This document shows, in pieces, positions 1 through 7,655 of a DNA stretch of 64,000 nt. Each line of letters begins with the position of its first letter. Positions within the stretch are counted from its first letter, which is position 1. Source of the DNA: Patescibacteria group bacterium (GTDB taxonomy: Bacteria; Patescibacteriota; Patescibacteriia; Patescibacteriales; Patescibacteriaceae). The DNA is taken from the NCBI GenBank assembly GCA_028704945.1, contig JAQWEL010000006.1:1-64000 (forward strand), in the 5' to 3' direction. The position numbers were made by a program, and so were the translations under genes. A model generated the notes under the pieces. The model saw nothing but the letters and a program-made list of their open reading frames with translations, did no database searches and was not told where the DNA came from.

Positions 1-650
1 TCAATCGCCAGTTTAGCGCTATCTTTAGAGCAAACAGCAATGAAATAATGAGGCTTGATACTGCCGGTAACGGTAATGTCACCACTTTCCCCTGCCCCTT
101 TGATAACGCTGGCTAAGCCGTTGACCTGCTCGTAGATTTTAACAGAAGAAAAATATTTCTGCAAAACGGCTTCAAACTCGGCGCCAGTGAATTCTTTAAT
201 ATGAAAAGGATTCTGATTGCCAAAGACTTCTAAATTTGGAGTGGAAATAAGCGCCTGGCCATTATCTTGTAAAACTCTTTGCAAACTTTTTAAATAACTC
301 TCGTAATCAGGCACATGCTCGATAGTTTCAAAAGAAACTATCAAATCAATGCTGTGATCAGCCACTTCGGTCAAACTTTCAGCCGAGCTGTTAATGAATT
401 CCAAATTATCAAGTCTGTATTTAGCTCGAGCCGCCGCGATGGCTGGCGCGTCGATATCCACGCCAATAACTTTCTTAGCGCCGGCTTTAGCCAAGGCAAA
501 CGAACCGTAACCTTCTCCGCAAGCAATGTCTAAAACTATTTTATCCTTAGCTTGATCGCAAGCCAAGGCGTAACGGACAGCATGCTCATTGTGGATAAAA
601 TCAAAGTCTGAATTGTCAGGAATAAATCTTTCATCAAAACCGTTTTTCAT
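1..650 (-). CDS. Class I SAM-dependent methyltransferase (partial, 3' end outside window)
   Basis: The minus-strand frame opens at the ATG at 648-650 and stays open to base 1, so the C-terminus is missing. The first 217 residues contain the SAM-binding glycine loop VLDIACGEGYGS, then GVDID as the acidic end of strand beta-2, and IDLIVSFETIEHV as the post-I/motif IV region typical of Methyltransf_11/25 enzymes acting on small molecules, lipids or sugars. The substrate cannot be inferred. It starts 5 bases after the stop of the DUF5667-like gene, so it may be the last gene of the sigma/anti-sigma transcript. Confidence 0.85.
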   Translation of the reverse strand, partial: MKNGFDERFIPDNSDFDFIHNEHAVRYALACDQAKDKIVLDIACGEGYGSFALAKAGAKKVIGVDIDAPAIAAARAKYRLDNLEFINSSAESLTEVADHSIDLIVSFETIEHVPDYESYLKSLQRVLQDNGQALISTPNLEVFGNQNPFHIKEFTGAEFEAVLQKYFSSVKIYEQVNGLASVIKGAGESGDITVTGSIKPHYFIAVCSKDSAKLAI

Positions 651-655
651 AATCA

Positions 656-1459
656 TTATTTCTGGATTAGCTCGTTAGCCTTATCCAAAGCGTCTTTAGC
701 GCCCTGGTAATCGGCTTTTTCAAATAATTCTTGAGCTTTATCCAAAATCTCAACCGGATTATCAGATTCTTTCTTTAAGACATCTTCTAATTTCTTGTTG
801 TCAGTTTCACCGACAGAGATGTCGATACCGCCCAAGCCCTTGCTGTCAGCCGCAGTCATAAAAGACGCGTTGGTGTTAGTCTGTGGGGCGGCTGAAGTGG
901 CTCTGGCAGTGGTAGCAGCTGGTTTTTTGCTGCTGGCAACTGGCGTATTAGCTTTTTTTGGCACGACGGGATTATTTTTGGCTAAACGCTCTCTCGCTTG
1001 GGAAACTTCTTTTTTAAAGTTATCTTTCAAGATAGCAACTTTATTTTCTGATTTGGTTTCAGTTTTTAAAACATCATTCATTTCATCAACTCTTTCTTTG
1101 GCAAATTCGACATTAAGTTTAGTTTTGGAATCTTCATTTAAAGTTAAGGTATATTTGGTTTTCTCAGATATCATTTTAGCGGTATAGAGAACTTCACCCG
1201 GCTTAGCGTCTTTTGACATCCAACTGCTTAAAGCGCCTGAACCGGCAAAGAATAAAACAATGATTGCGGCCACGGCGTAAGGTTGGGAAAAGCGATGGGC
1301 AAGCAGATTAAATTTGGCAAAGAAGCCTAATTCTTGGCAATCTTCGCGGCCGTTATAGATTTGGGCGCGCAAAACCTGACGATTGGCTTTTAACCATTCG
1401 CCATTCGGCTTAAGAGATTCCATTTTCTTTAATTGGGCGATTAATTCTTTGTCGTTCAT
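656..1459 (-). CDS. DUF5667-like membrane protein, probable anti-sigma factor
   Basis: 267 residues. The cytosolic N-terminus has a charged helix (MNDKELIAQLKKMESLKPNG), followed by one transmembrane segment at about residues 57-77 (AVAAIIVLFFAGSGA). The outer part begins with the PGEVLYTAKMISEKTKY motif that I associate with DUF5667, then a charged helical region, an Ala/Thr/Pro-rich linker and a C-terminal helical pair (KADYQGAKDALDKANELI). The start is fixed by a strong GGAGGAA ribosome site overlapping the end of the sigma gene, one base upstream. The pairing with an ECF sigma gene and the single-pass topology suggest it holds the sigma factor at the membrane; this role is inferred. Confidence 0.75.
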   Translation of the reverse strand: MNDKELIAQLKKMESLKPNGEWLKANRQVLRAQIYNGREDCQELGFFAKFNLLAHRFSQPYAVAAIIVLFFAGSGALSSWMSKDAKPGEVLYTAKMISEKTKYTLTLNEDSKTKLNVEFAKERVDEMNDVLKTETKSENKVAILKDNFKKEVSQARERLAKNNPVVPKKANTPVASSKKPAATTARATSAAPQTNTNASFMTAADSKGLGGIDISVGETDNKKLEDVLKKESDNPVEILDKAQELFEKADYQGAKDALDKANELIQK

Positions 1460-1460
1460 A

Positions 1461-2051
1461 TTATTCCTCCATTAATTCACGCAAAGCTTTTAAAGCTCTG
1501 AAAACTGTCACTCTAACGCTACCCTTGGTTTTTCCGGTAATATTGGCTATTTCCGAAACTGATAGCTCATTAATATAATACAAAATTAAAACTGTTCGAT
1601 ATTCTCGTTTAAGCTTTAAAAGATTTTTTTGCAAAATATCTTTATCCAAGCTTAAGGCGGCTTCGCCAAAAACATCTTGGCTCTTATCCTCAATATCTTT
1701 TTCGTCCGCGTCAATATCCGCTTCGGAAAAAGAAGTGCTATGCTTCAATCGATAATAATCAATCGCTTCGTTTCTGGCTACTTTATACAAGAAGTTTTTT
1801 AAACCCTTGTAATTGCCATCATCCTTGAGCTGTCCGGATTGGACTAACTGCCAAGCTTTGATAAAAACGGATGAAGTTATATCTTGAGCATCTTCAGTAT
1901 TGCCGACTTTAAAATATACAAATCGATAAATATCTTCGGCGTAAGCATCATAAGCGGTCAAAAACGCCTCTTTATCTTTATATTTCTTTATCCTTAAATA
2001 TAAGTCTTTATCGCTTGTAAAAAATGAATTGTGTGGTTTATTGTCTTTCAT
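1461..2051 (-). CDS. ECF-type RNA polymerase sigma factor
   Basis: 196 residues, the usual size for an extracytoplasmic-function sigma-70 family member. Region 2 is visible as YRFVYFKVGNTEDAQDITSSVFIKAW (core binding and -10 recognition; split here only by reading). Region 4 is the C-terminal helix-turn-helix LKREYRTVLILYYINELSVSE followed by IANITGKTKGSVRVTVFRALK. Regions 1 and 3 are absent, as expected. The acidic linker DADEKDIEDKSQD joins the two domains. It is the first gene of a unit with the DUF5667-like partner and is preceded by a promoter resembling the ECF sigmaW/X class, consistent with autoregulation. Confidence 0.92.
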   Translation of the reverse strand: MKDNKPHNSFFTSDKDLYLRIKKYKDKEAFLTAYDAYAEDIYRFVYFKVGNTEDAQDITSSVFIKAWQLVQSGQLKDDGNYKGLKNFLYKVARNEAIDYYRLKHSTSFSEADIDADEKDIEDKSQDVFGEAALSLDKDILQKNLLKLKREYRTVLILYYINELSVSEIANITGKTKGSVRVTVFRALKALRELMEE

Positions 2052-2068
2052 TACAGTACGTTTAATAA

Positions 2069-2094
2069 TACGAATAAGAAACTACATTGTTACA
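2069..2094 (-). promoter_or_regulatory. Putative ECF-type autoregulatory promoter
   Basis: On the minus strand TGTAAC (2089-2094) is followed by exactly 16 bases and then CGTA (2069-2072). This fits the known sigmaW/sigmaX-type consensus TGAAAC-N16-CGTA in five of six -35 positions and all four -10 positions. The predicted start lies only about 10 bases before the sigma ORF, giving a very short leader without an obvious ribosome site. Confidence 0.55.
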
Positions 2095-2199
2095 CTTAAT
2101 ATTTTATGGCTAATATTAAATAAAAAAATATTTGGTAAAACTCAAATATTATAGTCAAGTTTAACACAAATACAAAATATAGTCAATAAATATGTATTT

Positions 2200-2419
2200 A
2201 AAATATTACCATAGATAACTTTTATGAATTATGAGAAATCGTTTCAATTCAGTAGTAAGACAAGGAGAGTGGCGACACATGTTTGAAGACAAAAATACAT
2301 TATATTAATTAATAATATTTTTGTCTGAGTTGTGGAGCAGCGACGCTAGTCTTACTAAGCTGAATTGACAGATTTCGTGCTAATTCAGAAAGGTTGTCTA
2401 TATAAAAAAGAAAAAAATA
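2200..2419. repeat. 220-bp structured dispersed repeat, copy 1 (ncRNA or MITE-like)
   Basis: About 94% identical by eye to 50463-50681, in the same orientation, with one- or two-base indels. The whole unit is an imperfect palindrome: ATAGATAAC...GTTGTCTAT at the outside, CAATTCAG/CTGAATTG with TAGTAAGAC/GTCTTACTA inside, and GACAAAAATA/TATTTTTGTC around the centre. No ORF spans it. Conserved pairing with a G-U to A-U change between copies is compatible with an RNA; two copies with palindromic ends also fit a miniature inverted-repeat element. The strand of any transcript is unknown. Confidence 0.75.
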
Positions 2420-2482
2420 ATATCTAACAATCAATCTTAAAACTAATACGCATTATCTTAAAAAAAATTACTTTGGGTATAA

Positions 2483-2517
2483 AAAAATACCTGCTTACGA
2501 TAAGTAAACAGGTATTT
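2483..2517 (-). terminator. Intrinsic terminator of the 2542-4404 gene
   Basis: Minus-strand stem AAATACCTG...CAGGTATTT with a short loop and a trailing T run, 25 bases after the stop codon. Confidence 0.75.
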
Positions 2518-2541
2518 GGAGTTACTCCAATTTATTTGTTT

Positions 2542-4404
2542 TTATTTTTTCTGTTGTTTAGTCATTATTTCCTTGATGTCTTCATCGCTCATTTGTTTGA
2601 TGGTTTCTTTAAAGTCTTTAATATCTCCTTTGTCTCGAACCTTGTCTTGTCTGTCCGTCATCTGAGTTTGAACATTCTGCTCATTCTTAGAACTTTGTAA
2701 ATTCAGGGTTAGATTCCGAAAACTTACAACCGGTACAGCTGCTTGGTCAGAAACAATATACTTAATGCTCACCTCATCGCCCTCTCTTGTTAAAGATAGT
2801 TCCGATTGTGTCAAACTGTTAACAATAAAAGAATTCTTGAAGTCGGGAAAATAAAGGTAATACTGTTTTTCAGAATTTGAACCGGATATATCCCAACCCA
2901 ATCTTTGAATCTTGCCAGTATACTCCATGAAATCTTTACTGTTCTCGGTGGTAATCTGTCCGCCGGCAACCATTAATAACTTCTGGAACGCCATCAGAGC
3001 ATTCTTGGGATTATCTCCGTCAGCAACCTGCTTATTTTCATTTTCAACTATAGCTAAACCCTGATAGTTGCCATTTTCACCAAGAATCGGGACTAAGGCT
3101 GATAATTTGCCATAAATATTTTCATAGACTATCTGCGAACTAGCGTGCCACTTTTTATAAGCAATCTTGCTATTAACAGCATCAACTATCGCTTCTTCGG
3201 TGGCGCCGCCAGAAGTTGCATAATAAGTTGATTGTCCGGTCCTGGCATCAGTATACATCAAGCCGGTCATTGCTTCATCATTATGGTTAACTGAAGTTAT
3301 CGGGGTCACAATCACACAGCGTCCATCAGCCGAATAATTAATTGTAGGTGTTTCGCCTTTCAAAATATTTATCTTGCCCCAGAGACTATTCCACCAACCG
3401 TTTTTCAAGCCACCCCAATAATTAATATATTTTTCAATCAATTCAGTCGGGATTACGCGGTCAATCCAATCATATTTATGATTATTTTCAATTTCTTTTA
3501 TAGAAACAAATTCATCAGTTCCGGTTTGCGGATCAAAAACAATTACACCATCAACGACATCACCCCAATAGCCTATCGTGGTTCGACAAACAGTAATAAC
3601 CCAAAAAACATGATTGCTGTCATCTTCTTCAAAAGAATAATCGCACAGGATTTTATTATAATATTTCCAATACAACATCCTTTCTAAATTGTTGCCGAAA
3701 AAAGCGTCAGGCGTATATTTCATTTTTAAGCCGGTTATTAAAATCGGTTTAGCATAAGGATCAGTTGCGGAAACTTTAACATAGCCTGGAACATAATCAG
3801 CCTGCGTCCAAACGCCATAACCTTTAAAATCGAGCGGTATAAGATAATAATAATCATTATTAATCTTTTGGAGAGTGATATGTTTTTCATCGAGCGGGAA
3901 TTGACTGCCAAGAGTAGTACCATCTTGAGTTAAGGTCGTCTTAGCTAATGATATTGCTAATTCTTTTGGCACCAGCCTAATATGAGTTGGATCAAGCGGT
4001 TGGATATCCTGAGACCAATGTTTTTGATTTTTATCCTTTATTTCTCCGATTAATTGCGAGAAAGCGCTGCTATTAGTACACTCCATATTAGATACGCCTG
4101 CGATGATAATAAGGACTATGTAAATAATAGGAAAAAGATTTCCCCAACTCCACCTTTCGCTCCAGACAGCAGTAATGCAGCAAGAGATAAACCACCACAC
4201 GAAAAGCAGAAAGCCTATCCATCCTAATAGAGGATAAGCAAAGGTTGGCATGCCGGCATACAGAAGCCACCACCCGACTAAGGTGTAGATAACTGTTAGA
4301 ATGCCAAAAGCAATTGCTTTCGCGCTTGCGTCTATTTTCTTAGAAATAAAGACGATTCCTGCGCCAATAACGCCTAATATTAAGGCAATTAGAAAAAATG
4401 ACAT
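2542..4404 (-). CDS. Large membrane-anchored protein of unknown function
   Basis: 620 residues from the ATG at 4402-4404, chosen over an upstream in-frame ATG (4434) because GGAG lies at the right distance before it. The first about 110 residues form four hydrophobic segments (FFLIALILGVIGAGIVFI; AIAFGILTVIYTLVGWWLLYA; a segment starting YPLLGWIGFLLF; NLFPIIYIVLIIIAGV). The remaining about 500 residues are soluble, Trp/Tyr-rich and repeatedly strand-like (for example YYLIPLDFKGYGVWTQ), ending in a charged Gln/Lys/Asp tail. I do not recognise the family. Single gene with its own terminator. Confidence 0.8.
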   Translation of the reverse strand: MSFFLIALILGVIGAGIVFISKKIDASAKAIAFGILTVIYTLVGWWLLYAGMPTFAYPLLGWIGFLLFVWWFISCCITAVWSERWSWGNLFPIIYIVLIIIAGVSNMECTNSSAFSQLIGEIKDKNQKHWSQDIQPLDPTHIRLVPKELAISLAKTTLTQDGTTLGSQFPLDEKHITLQKINNDYYYLIPLDFKGYGVWTQADYVPGYVKVSATDPYAKPILITGLKMKYTPDAFFGNNLERMLYWKYYNKILCDYSFEEDDSNHVFWVITVCRTTIGYWGDVVDGVIVFDPQTGTDEFVSIKEIENNHKYDWIDRVIPTELIEKYINYWGGLKNGWWNSLWGKINILKGETPTINYSADGRCVIVTPITSVNHNDEAMTGLMYTDARTGQSTYYATSGGATEEAIVDAVNSKIAYKKWHASSQIVYENIYGKLSALVPILGENGNYQGLAIVENENKQVADGDNPKNALMAFQKLLMVAGGQITTENSKDFMEYTGKIQRLGWDISGSNSEKQYYLYFPDFKNSFIVNSLTQSELSLTREGDEVSIKYIVSDQAAVPVVSFRNLTLNLQSSKNEQNVQTQMTDRQDKVRDKGDIKDFKETIKQMSDEDIKEIMTKQQKK

Positions 4405-4530
4405 AGATACTCCGAATATTGATAAAACAAACAATTTATTGAAATTTTCAAATAACTATCCAAATTTTTTGGATTATAAAAATTAAACATATTTTATCTA
4501 AAATGTCAAGATTTACTTATTTTATATAAC

Positions 4531-4565
4531 AAAAAAGCCGCAATACCTAAGTATACGGCTTTTTT
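4531..4565 (-). terminator. Intrinsic terminator downstream of HU
   Basis: AAAAAAGCCG / CGGCTTTTTT stem with a 15-base loop, directly after the HU gene on the minus strand. The symmetric A and T runs could also stop the opposite strand. Confidence 0.85.
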
Positions 4566-4588
4566 AGTAATTTTGTTGAAACTAAGAA

Positions 4589-4870
4589 TTAGAGAACGGC
4601 ATCCTTAGCAGCCTTGGATAAGCGGAATTTAACAACAGTCTTGGCTGGGATGTTGATAGTGGCGCCAGTAGCTGGGTTGCGACCCTGTCTGGCTTTTCTC
4701 TGAGCTTTAACCATTTTACCAAAACCAGGTAAGGTGAATTCACCATTTCGTTTGACTTCTTTATAAGCCAAAGTGGTCAATTCGTTGAAGAAGTTATTAA
4801 CTTCTTTCTTGGTGGCGCCTAAGGTGCCAGACAGACTGTCCAAAATTTGTGATTTGGTCATTTTTGCCAT
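4589..4870 (-). CDS. hup: HU-family nucleoid DNA-binding protein
   Basis: 93 residues, the standard HU/IHF length. The N-terminal dimerising helices (MTKSQILDSLSGTLGATKKEV) are followed by the GEFTLPGFGKM strands and the DNA-arm signature GRNPATGATINIPAKTVVKFR, which is close to the HU consensus. The dimer bends and compacts DNA. It is transcribed alone, with a promoter at 4958-4986 and a terminator at 4531-4565. A second in-frame Met lies at position 4 (MTKSQ); either start is possible. Confidence 0.97.
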   Translation of the reverse strand: MAKMTKSQILDSLSGTLGATKKEVNNFFNELTTLAYKEVKRNGEFTLPGFGKMVKAQRKARQGRNPATGATINIPAKTVVKFRLSKAAKDAVL

Positions 4871-5195
4871 AATTTTTTTGTCCTTCTTGATTATAAATTA
4901 AATTATTTTTTTAAGAAGGCATATTAATTTAATACGAGCTATTGCTCTGATATTAACATTATACATAAAAAACAATAGAAAAACAAAAGGAAAGGTCAAT
5001 ACTCCTTATTTTTACTACTGTTTTAGTATTTTTAACTTAAACGAACCGTTTTAGAGCTTATTTTTTCTTCTTAATTAGCCAAATATTTAAAAACCTTAGC
5101 TTTTTTAAGAAAACAGCAAAACATTCAATAAAAATAAAATTTTCAAAAAAACAATTTTAAAAATCTTAAAACGATAAAGTTTTCAACAGTTTTAT
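4871..5195. other. 325-bp AT-rich intergenic region
   Basis: Contains the hup promoter; otherwise A/T runs with no ORF and no clear hairpin. No convincing terminator was seen for the glycosyltransferase gene that ends at 5196. Confidence 0.6.
4958..4986 (-). promoter_or_regulatory. Putative sigma-70-type promoter for hup
   Basis: Minus-strand -10 box TATAAT (4958-4963), 17 bases, then a weak -35 TTGTTT (4981-4986). The perfect -10 is the main support. The leader would be about 80 bases. Confidence 0.5.
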
Positions 5196-6281
5196 TTAAA
5201 CTTTCTTAAATGTCCAATAGTTATTCACAAAAAAATTCCAAAACGCAACAATGACGGTAATAATAATCTTGGCATAAACATACCAGATTCCAAGAGTGTC
5301 GACAAAAAGATTTAACAATAAAAAATTCCAAGCTAAACCGCCCAAGGACACCATAAAATATTTAAAATATTGCTTAGCGTAAGCCTCAGAGCTATCTTTG
5401 AACGTCCAAAATTTATTGATTAAGAAAACAACTGTTACTGCCACAATAAAAGAACAGCAGTTCGCCAAATAAAGATTAAGCTTAACAACTTCAACCAAAA
5501 AAACCACAATCGCTAAGTCAACCAAGAAACCGACGCCGCCGGTAGTGATAAATTTTAAAAATTTGCCGTATGGTTTGCCTCTGTTAGAAGAAAAAAATAT
5601 CAACCAAACTCGCCACATCGCCTCCAAAATAATCTTTTTACTCATCTTAGATTTACCGCCTTGCCTTTCTTCAAAAACTATCGGAAACTCTTTAATCAGC
5701 GCTTGCTGTTCATGAGCTCGATGTTTCATCTCAATCTGAAAACTGTAACCCTCGGACAAAATCTTATCTAAATCAATTTTTTTTAAAACTTCATTGTGCC
5801 AAATATTGTAACCGCCAGTCAGATCTTTAATATTGACGCCCAAAATAAGCCGCGCATAAAGACTGCCTCCCTTGCTTAATAAGCGACGGTAAAAAGGCCA
5901 ATTTTCTACTCCTCCACCGTTTACATAACGCGAACCGACCACTAAGCCATACTCAGGTAGGCTAGCAAGCATTGATAGAAGATACTCGGGGTTATGCGAC
6001 AAATCAGCGTCCATCTGAACAATAGCTTCGTAATCATTAGCCAAGGCCCATTTAAAGCCCTTGATATAAGCTGTGCCTAAACCTAATTTAGCCTGACGCT
6101 TTAATAAAAAAATGTCGGCTCTTTCTTTTTGCCAATTCTCCACTAACAATGCGGTGCCGTCAGGAGAGTTGTCATCAATGATTAAAAAATCAAAACCGCC
6201 AGACAGTCCATCCAAGCGGCGGATTAATTCAGGCAAACTTTCTCTTTCATTATAAGTAGGGATGATAATTAAGGTTTTCAT
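5196..6281 (-). CDS. Polyprenol-phosphate mannosyltransferase-like GT2 fused to GtrA-like membrane domain
   Basis: 361 residues. Residues 1-about 230 are a GT-A fold family 2 glycosyltransferase: IIIPTYNERESLPELI, LIIDDNSPDGTA and the metal-binding VQMDADLSHNPE, as in dolichol-phosphate mannose synthases. The C-terminal about 130 residues carry four membrane segments with GGVGFLVDLAIVVFLVE and NYWTFKKV, the GtrA-like pattern (FWTFKD...YWTF). Such fusions transfer a hexose from a nucleotide sugar to a polyprenyl-phosphate carrier for surface glycan assembly; the sugar itself is not determinable. It lies 33 bases after a histidine-kinase gene on the same strand. Confidence 0.9.
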   Translation of the reverse strand: MKTLIIIPTYNERESLPELIRRLDGLSGGFDFLIIDDNSPDGTALLVENWQKERADIFLLKRQAKLGLGTAYIKGFKWALANDYEAIVQMDADLSHNPEYLLSMLASLPEYGLVVGSRYVNGGGVENWPFYRRLLSKGGSLYARLILGVNIKDLTGGYNIWHNEVLKKIDLDKILSEGYSFQIEMKHRAHEQQALIKEFPIVFEERQGGKSKMSKKIILEAMWRVWLIFFSSNRGKPYGKFLKFITTGGVGFLVDLAIVVFLVEVVKLNLYLANCCSFIVAVTVVFLINKFWTFKDSSEAYAKQYFKYFMVSLGGLAWNFLLLNLFVDTLGIWYVYAKIIITVIVAFWNFFVNNYWTFKKV

Positions 6282-6314
6282 GGCGATTGCTGCCCTCCTG
6301 ATTATTAATTTATA

Positions 6315-7655
6315 CTATCCAATCGGAAACTCCAAACTAACTTGCGTGCCAACTCCTTCAATAGAGTCAACTAAAATCTTGCCACGCATCAACTCAACAA
6401 TTTCTTTCGTAATCCAAAGCCCAAGACCGGTGCCTTGGATAGTGGCGGTCTTTTCATTTTTAACACGATAAAATTTTTCAAACAGATGCTCGCGCTCAGT
6501 CGCCTTCATACCGATACCTGTGTCTTTTATCTTGATAACAACTTTTTCTTCGTTCGCTTCTAAAAAGACATTAACTGAACCCGTGGGGGTATATTTGATG
6601 GCATTACCAATTAGATTAATCAGCGCTTGCTTGAATTTATCAGTATCCAGCATAAGCTGCGGAATATTGGCAGACAACTTCTCGAAGGATAATTTCAAAT
6701 TCTTTTCTTGAGCTTGCTGGGATAATTCTTTAATAATACCTTCAATAGTAACAGCGACATCGGTTTTTTTCAAATCAATCTTTAGACGGCCCTGATCAAT
6801 ACGGCTGACATCCAATAAATCCCCGATTAAATCCTTAAGGCGACCAGCTGAAGCCTGCATCATCACTAAACACTCCTTAGCTTTGTCATTCACTTGCATC
6901 GTGCCGCTCTTATCCTCTAAGAGCATTGAAGCATAACCGCCGATAACAGTAATCGGCGTTTTTAATTCATGCGAAGCCATTGAGATAAATTCGTCTTTCA
7001 TCTCATCAACTTCTTTTATCTTATTGTATAAAACCGAGTAATGGAACAATCTGGTGTTGACGGCAATCAATAAAATTATAAATACGACCGTGATTAATAA
7101 AATGATATATGATCTGACCAAGACAGTTTCAGTTAAATTATCCACTAATTTAGTAGACACAAACATCGACATCAATAATTCTTTATTGCCTTGGCTATTT
7201 TTCAAGGGATAAACTACTCGCCAAAAACGTTCATTGGGATTGCCATTAATAGTTGTTTCATCCGCTGTTGGCCAATCCTTAGTCCAAGCGACTGAGTAAA
7301 CCATATCTTTGACTGATTGACCGACTCTATTTTTACCCAGCGAGGCTTGAACAATAAATTTGTCTTCGCTAAACGATAAAATTTCTAAATCTTTAATGTC
7401 TTGATTAAATTTAGCAATATTTTCAATATCGTTTTGCAAAGCAGGCAGATTGCCAAAGTTACGTTGCAGGACGGCGTTAGCGGTTTCAGCCGTGCTCATC
7501 GCTTTATCATACAAACTTTGGTTGATGGCTTTTTTAAAAGAATTAGTAAAAACAAAAGCATTAATAACAATGGCGGCCGGAATAATCACCATCAAAGCAA
7601 TTGAATAAAAAACTTGCTTATTATTTTTTAAGAATTTAAATCTACTCTTGCTCAT
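6315..7655 (-). CDS. Membrane sensor histidine kinase
   Basis: 446 residues. A first membrane helix (about 16-37) and a second (about 178-200, SYIILLITVVFIILLIAVN) enclose an extracellular sensor of about 140 residues. HisKA follows with the phospho-acceptor His in MASHELKTPI (about residue 229), then HATPase_c with N box NLIGNAIKYT, G1 DTGIGM and G2 GTGLGLWI. No receiver domain and no adjacent response regulator is present, so its partner is elsewhere. The first four bases of its frame overlap the stop of the large surface protein upstream (ATGA), indicating translational coupling to that protein. Confidence 0.95.
   Translation of the reverse strand: MSKSRFKFLKNNKQVFYSIALMVIIPAAIVINAFVFTNSFKKAINQSLYDKAMSTAETANAVLQRNFGNLPALQNDIENIAKFNQDIKDLEILSFSEDKFIVQASLGKNRVGQSVKDMVYSVAWTKDWPTADETTINGNPNERFWRVVYPLKNSQGNKELLMSMFVSTKLVDNLTETVLVRSYIILLITVVFIILLIAVNTRLFHYSVLYNKIKEVDEMKDEFISMASHELKTPITVIGGYASMLLEDKSGTMQVNDKAKECLVMMQASAGRLKDLIGDLLDVSRIDQGRLKIDLKKTDVAVTIEGIIKELSQQAQEKNLKLSFEKLSANIPQLMLDTDKFKQALINLIGNAIKYTPTGSVNVFLEANEEKVVIKIKDTGIGMKATEREHLFEKFYRVKNEKTATIQGTGLGLWITKEIVELMRGKILVDSIEGVGTQVSLEFPIG

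Larger units (their letters stand above)
2052..2541. other. 490-bp intergenic region
   Basis: No gene is supported here. It holds the ECF promoter next to 2051, a long AT-rich stretch, the first copy of a 220-bp palindromic repeat (2200-2419) and the terminator of the following membrane-protein gene (2483-2517). Confidence 0.8.

Noticed and set aside
795-1187. Plus-strand ORF of 130 codons opposite the DUF5667-like gene
   Set aside because: It mirrors the Ala/Lys/Thr-rich coding of the minus-strand gene, which has a strong ribosome site and recognisable domains; the plus frame has none.
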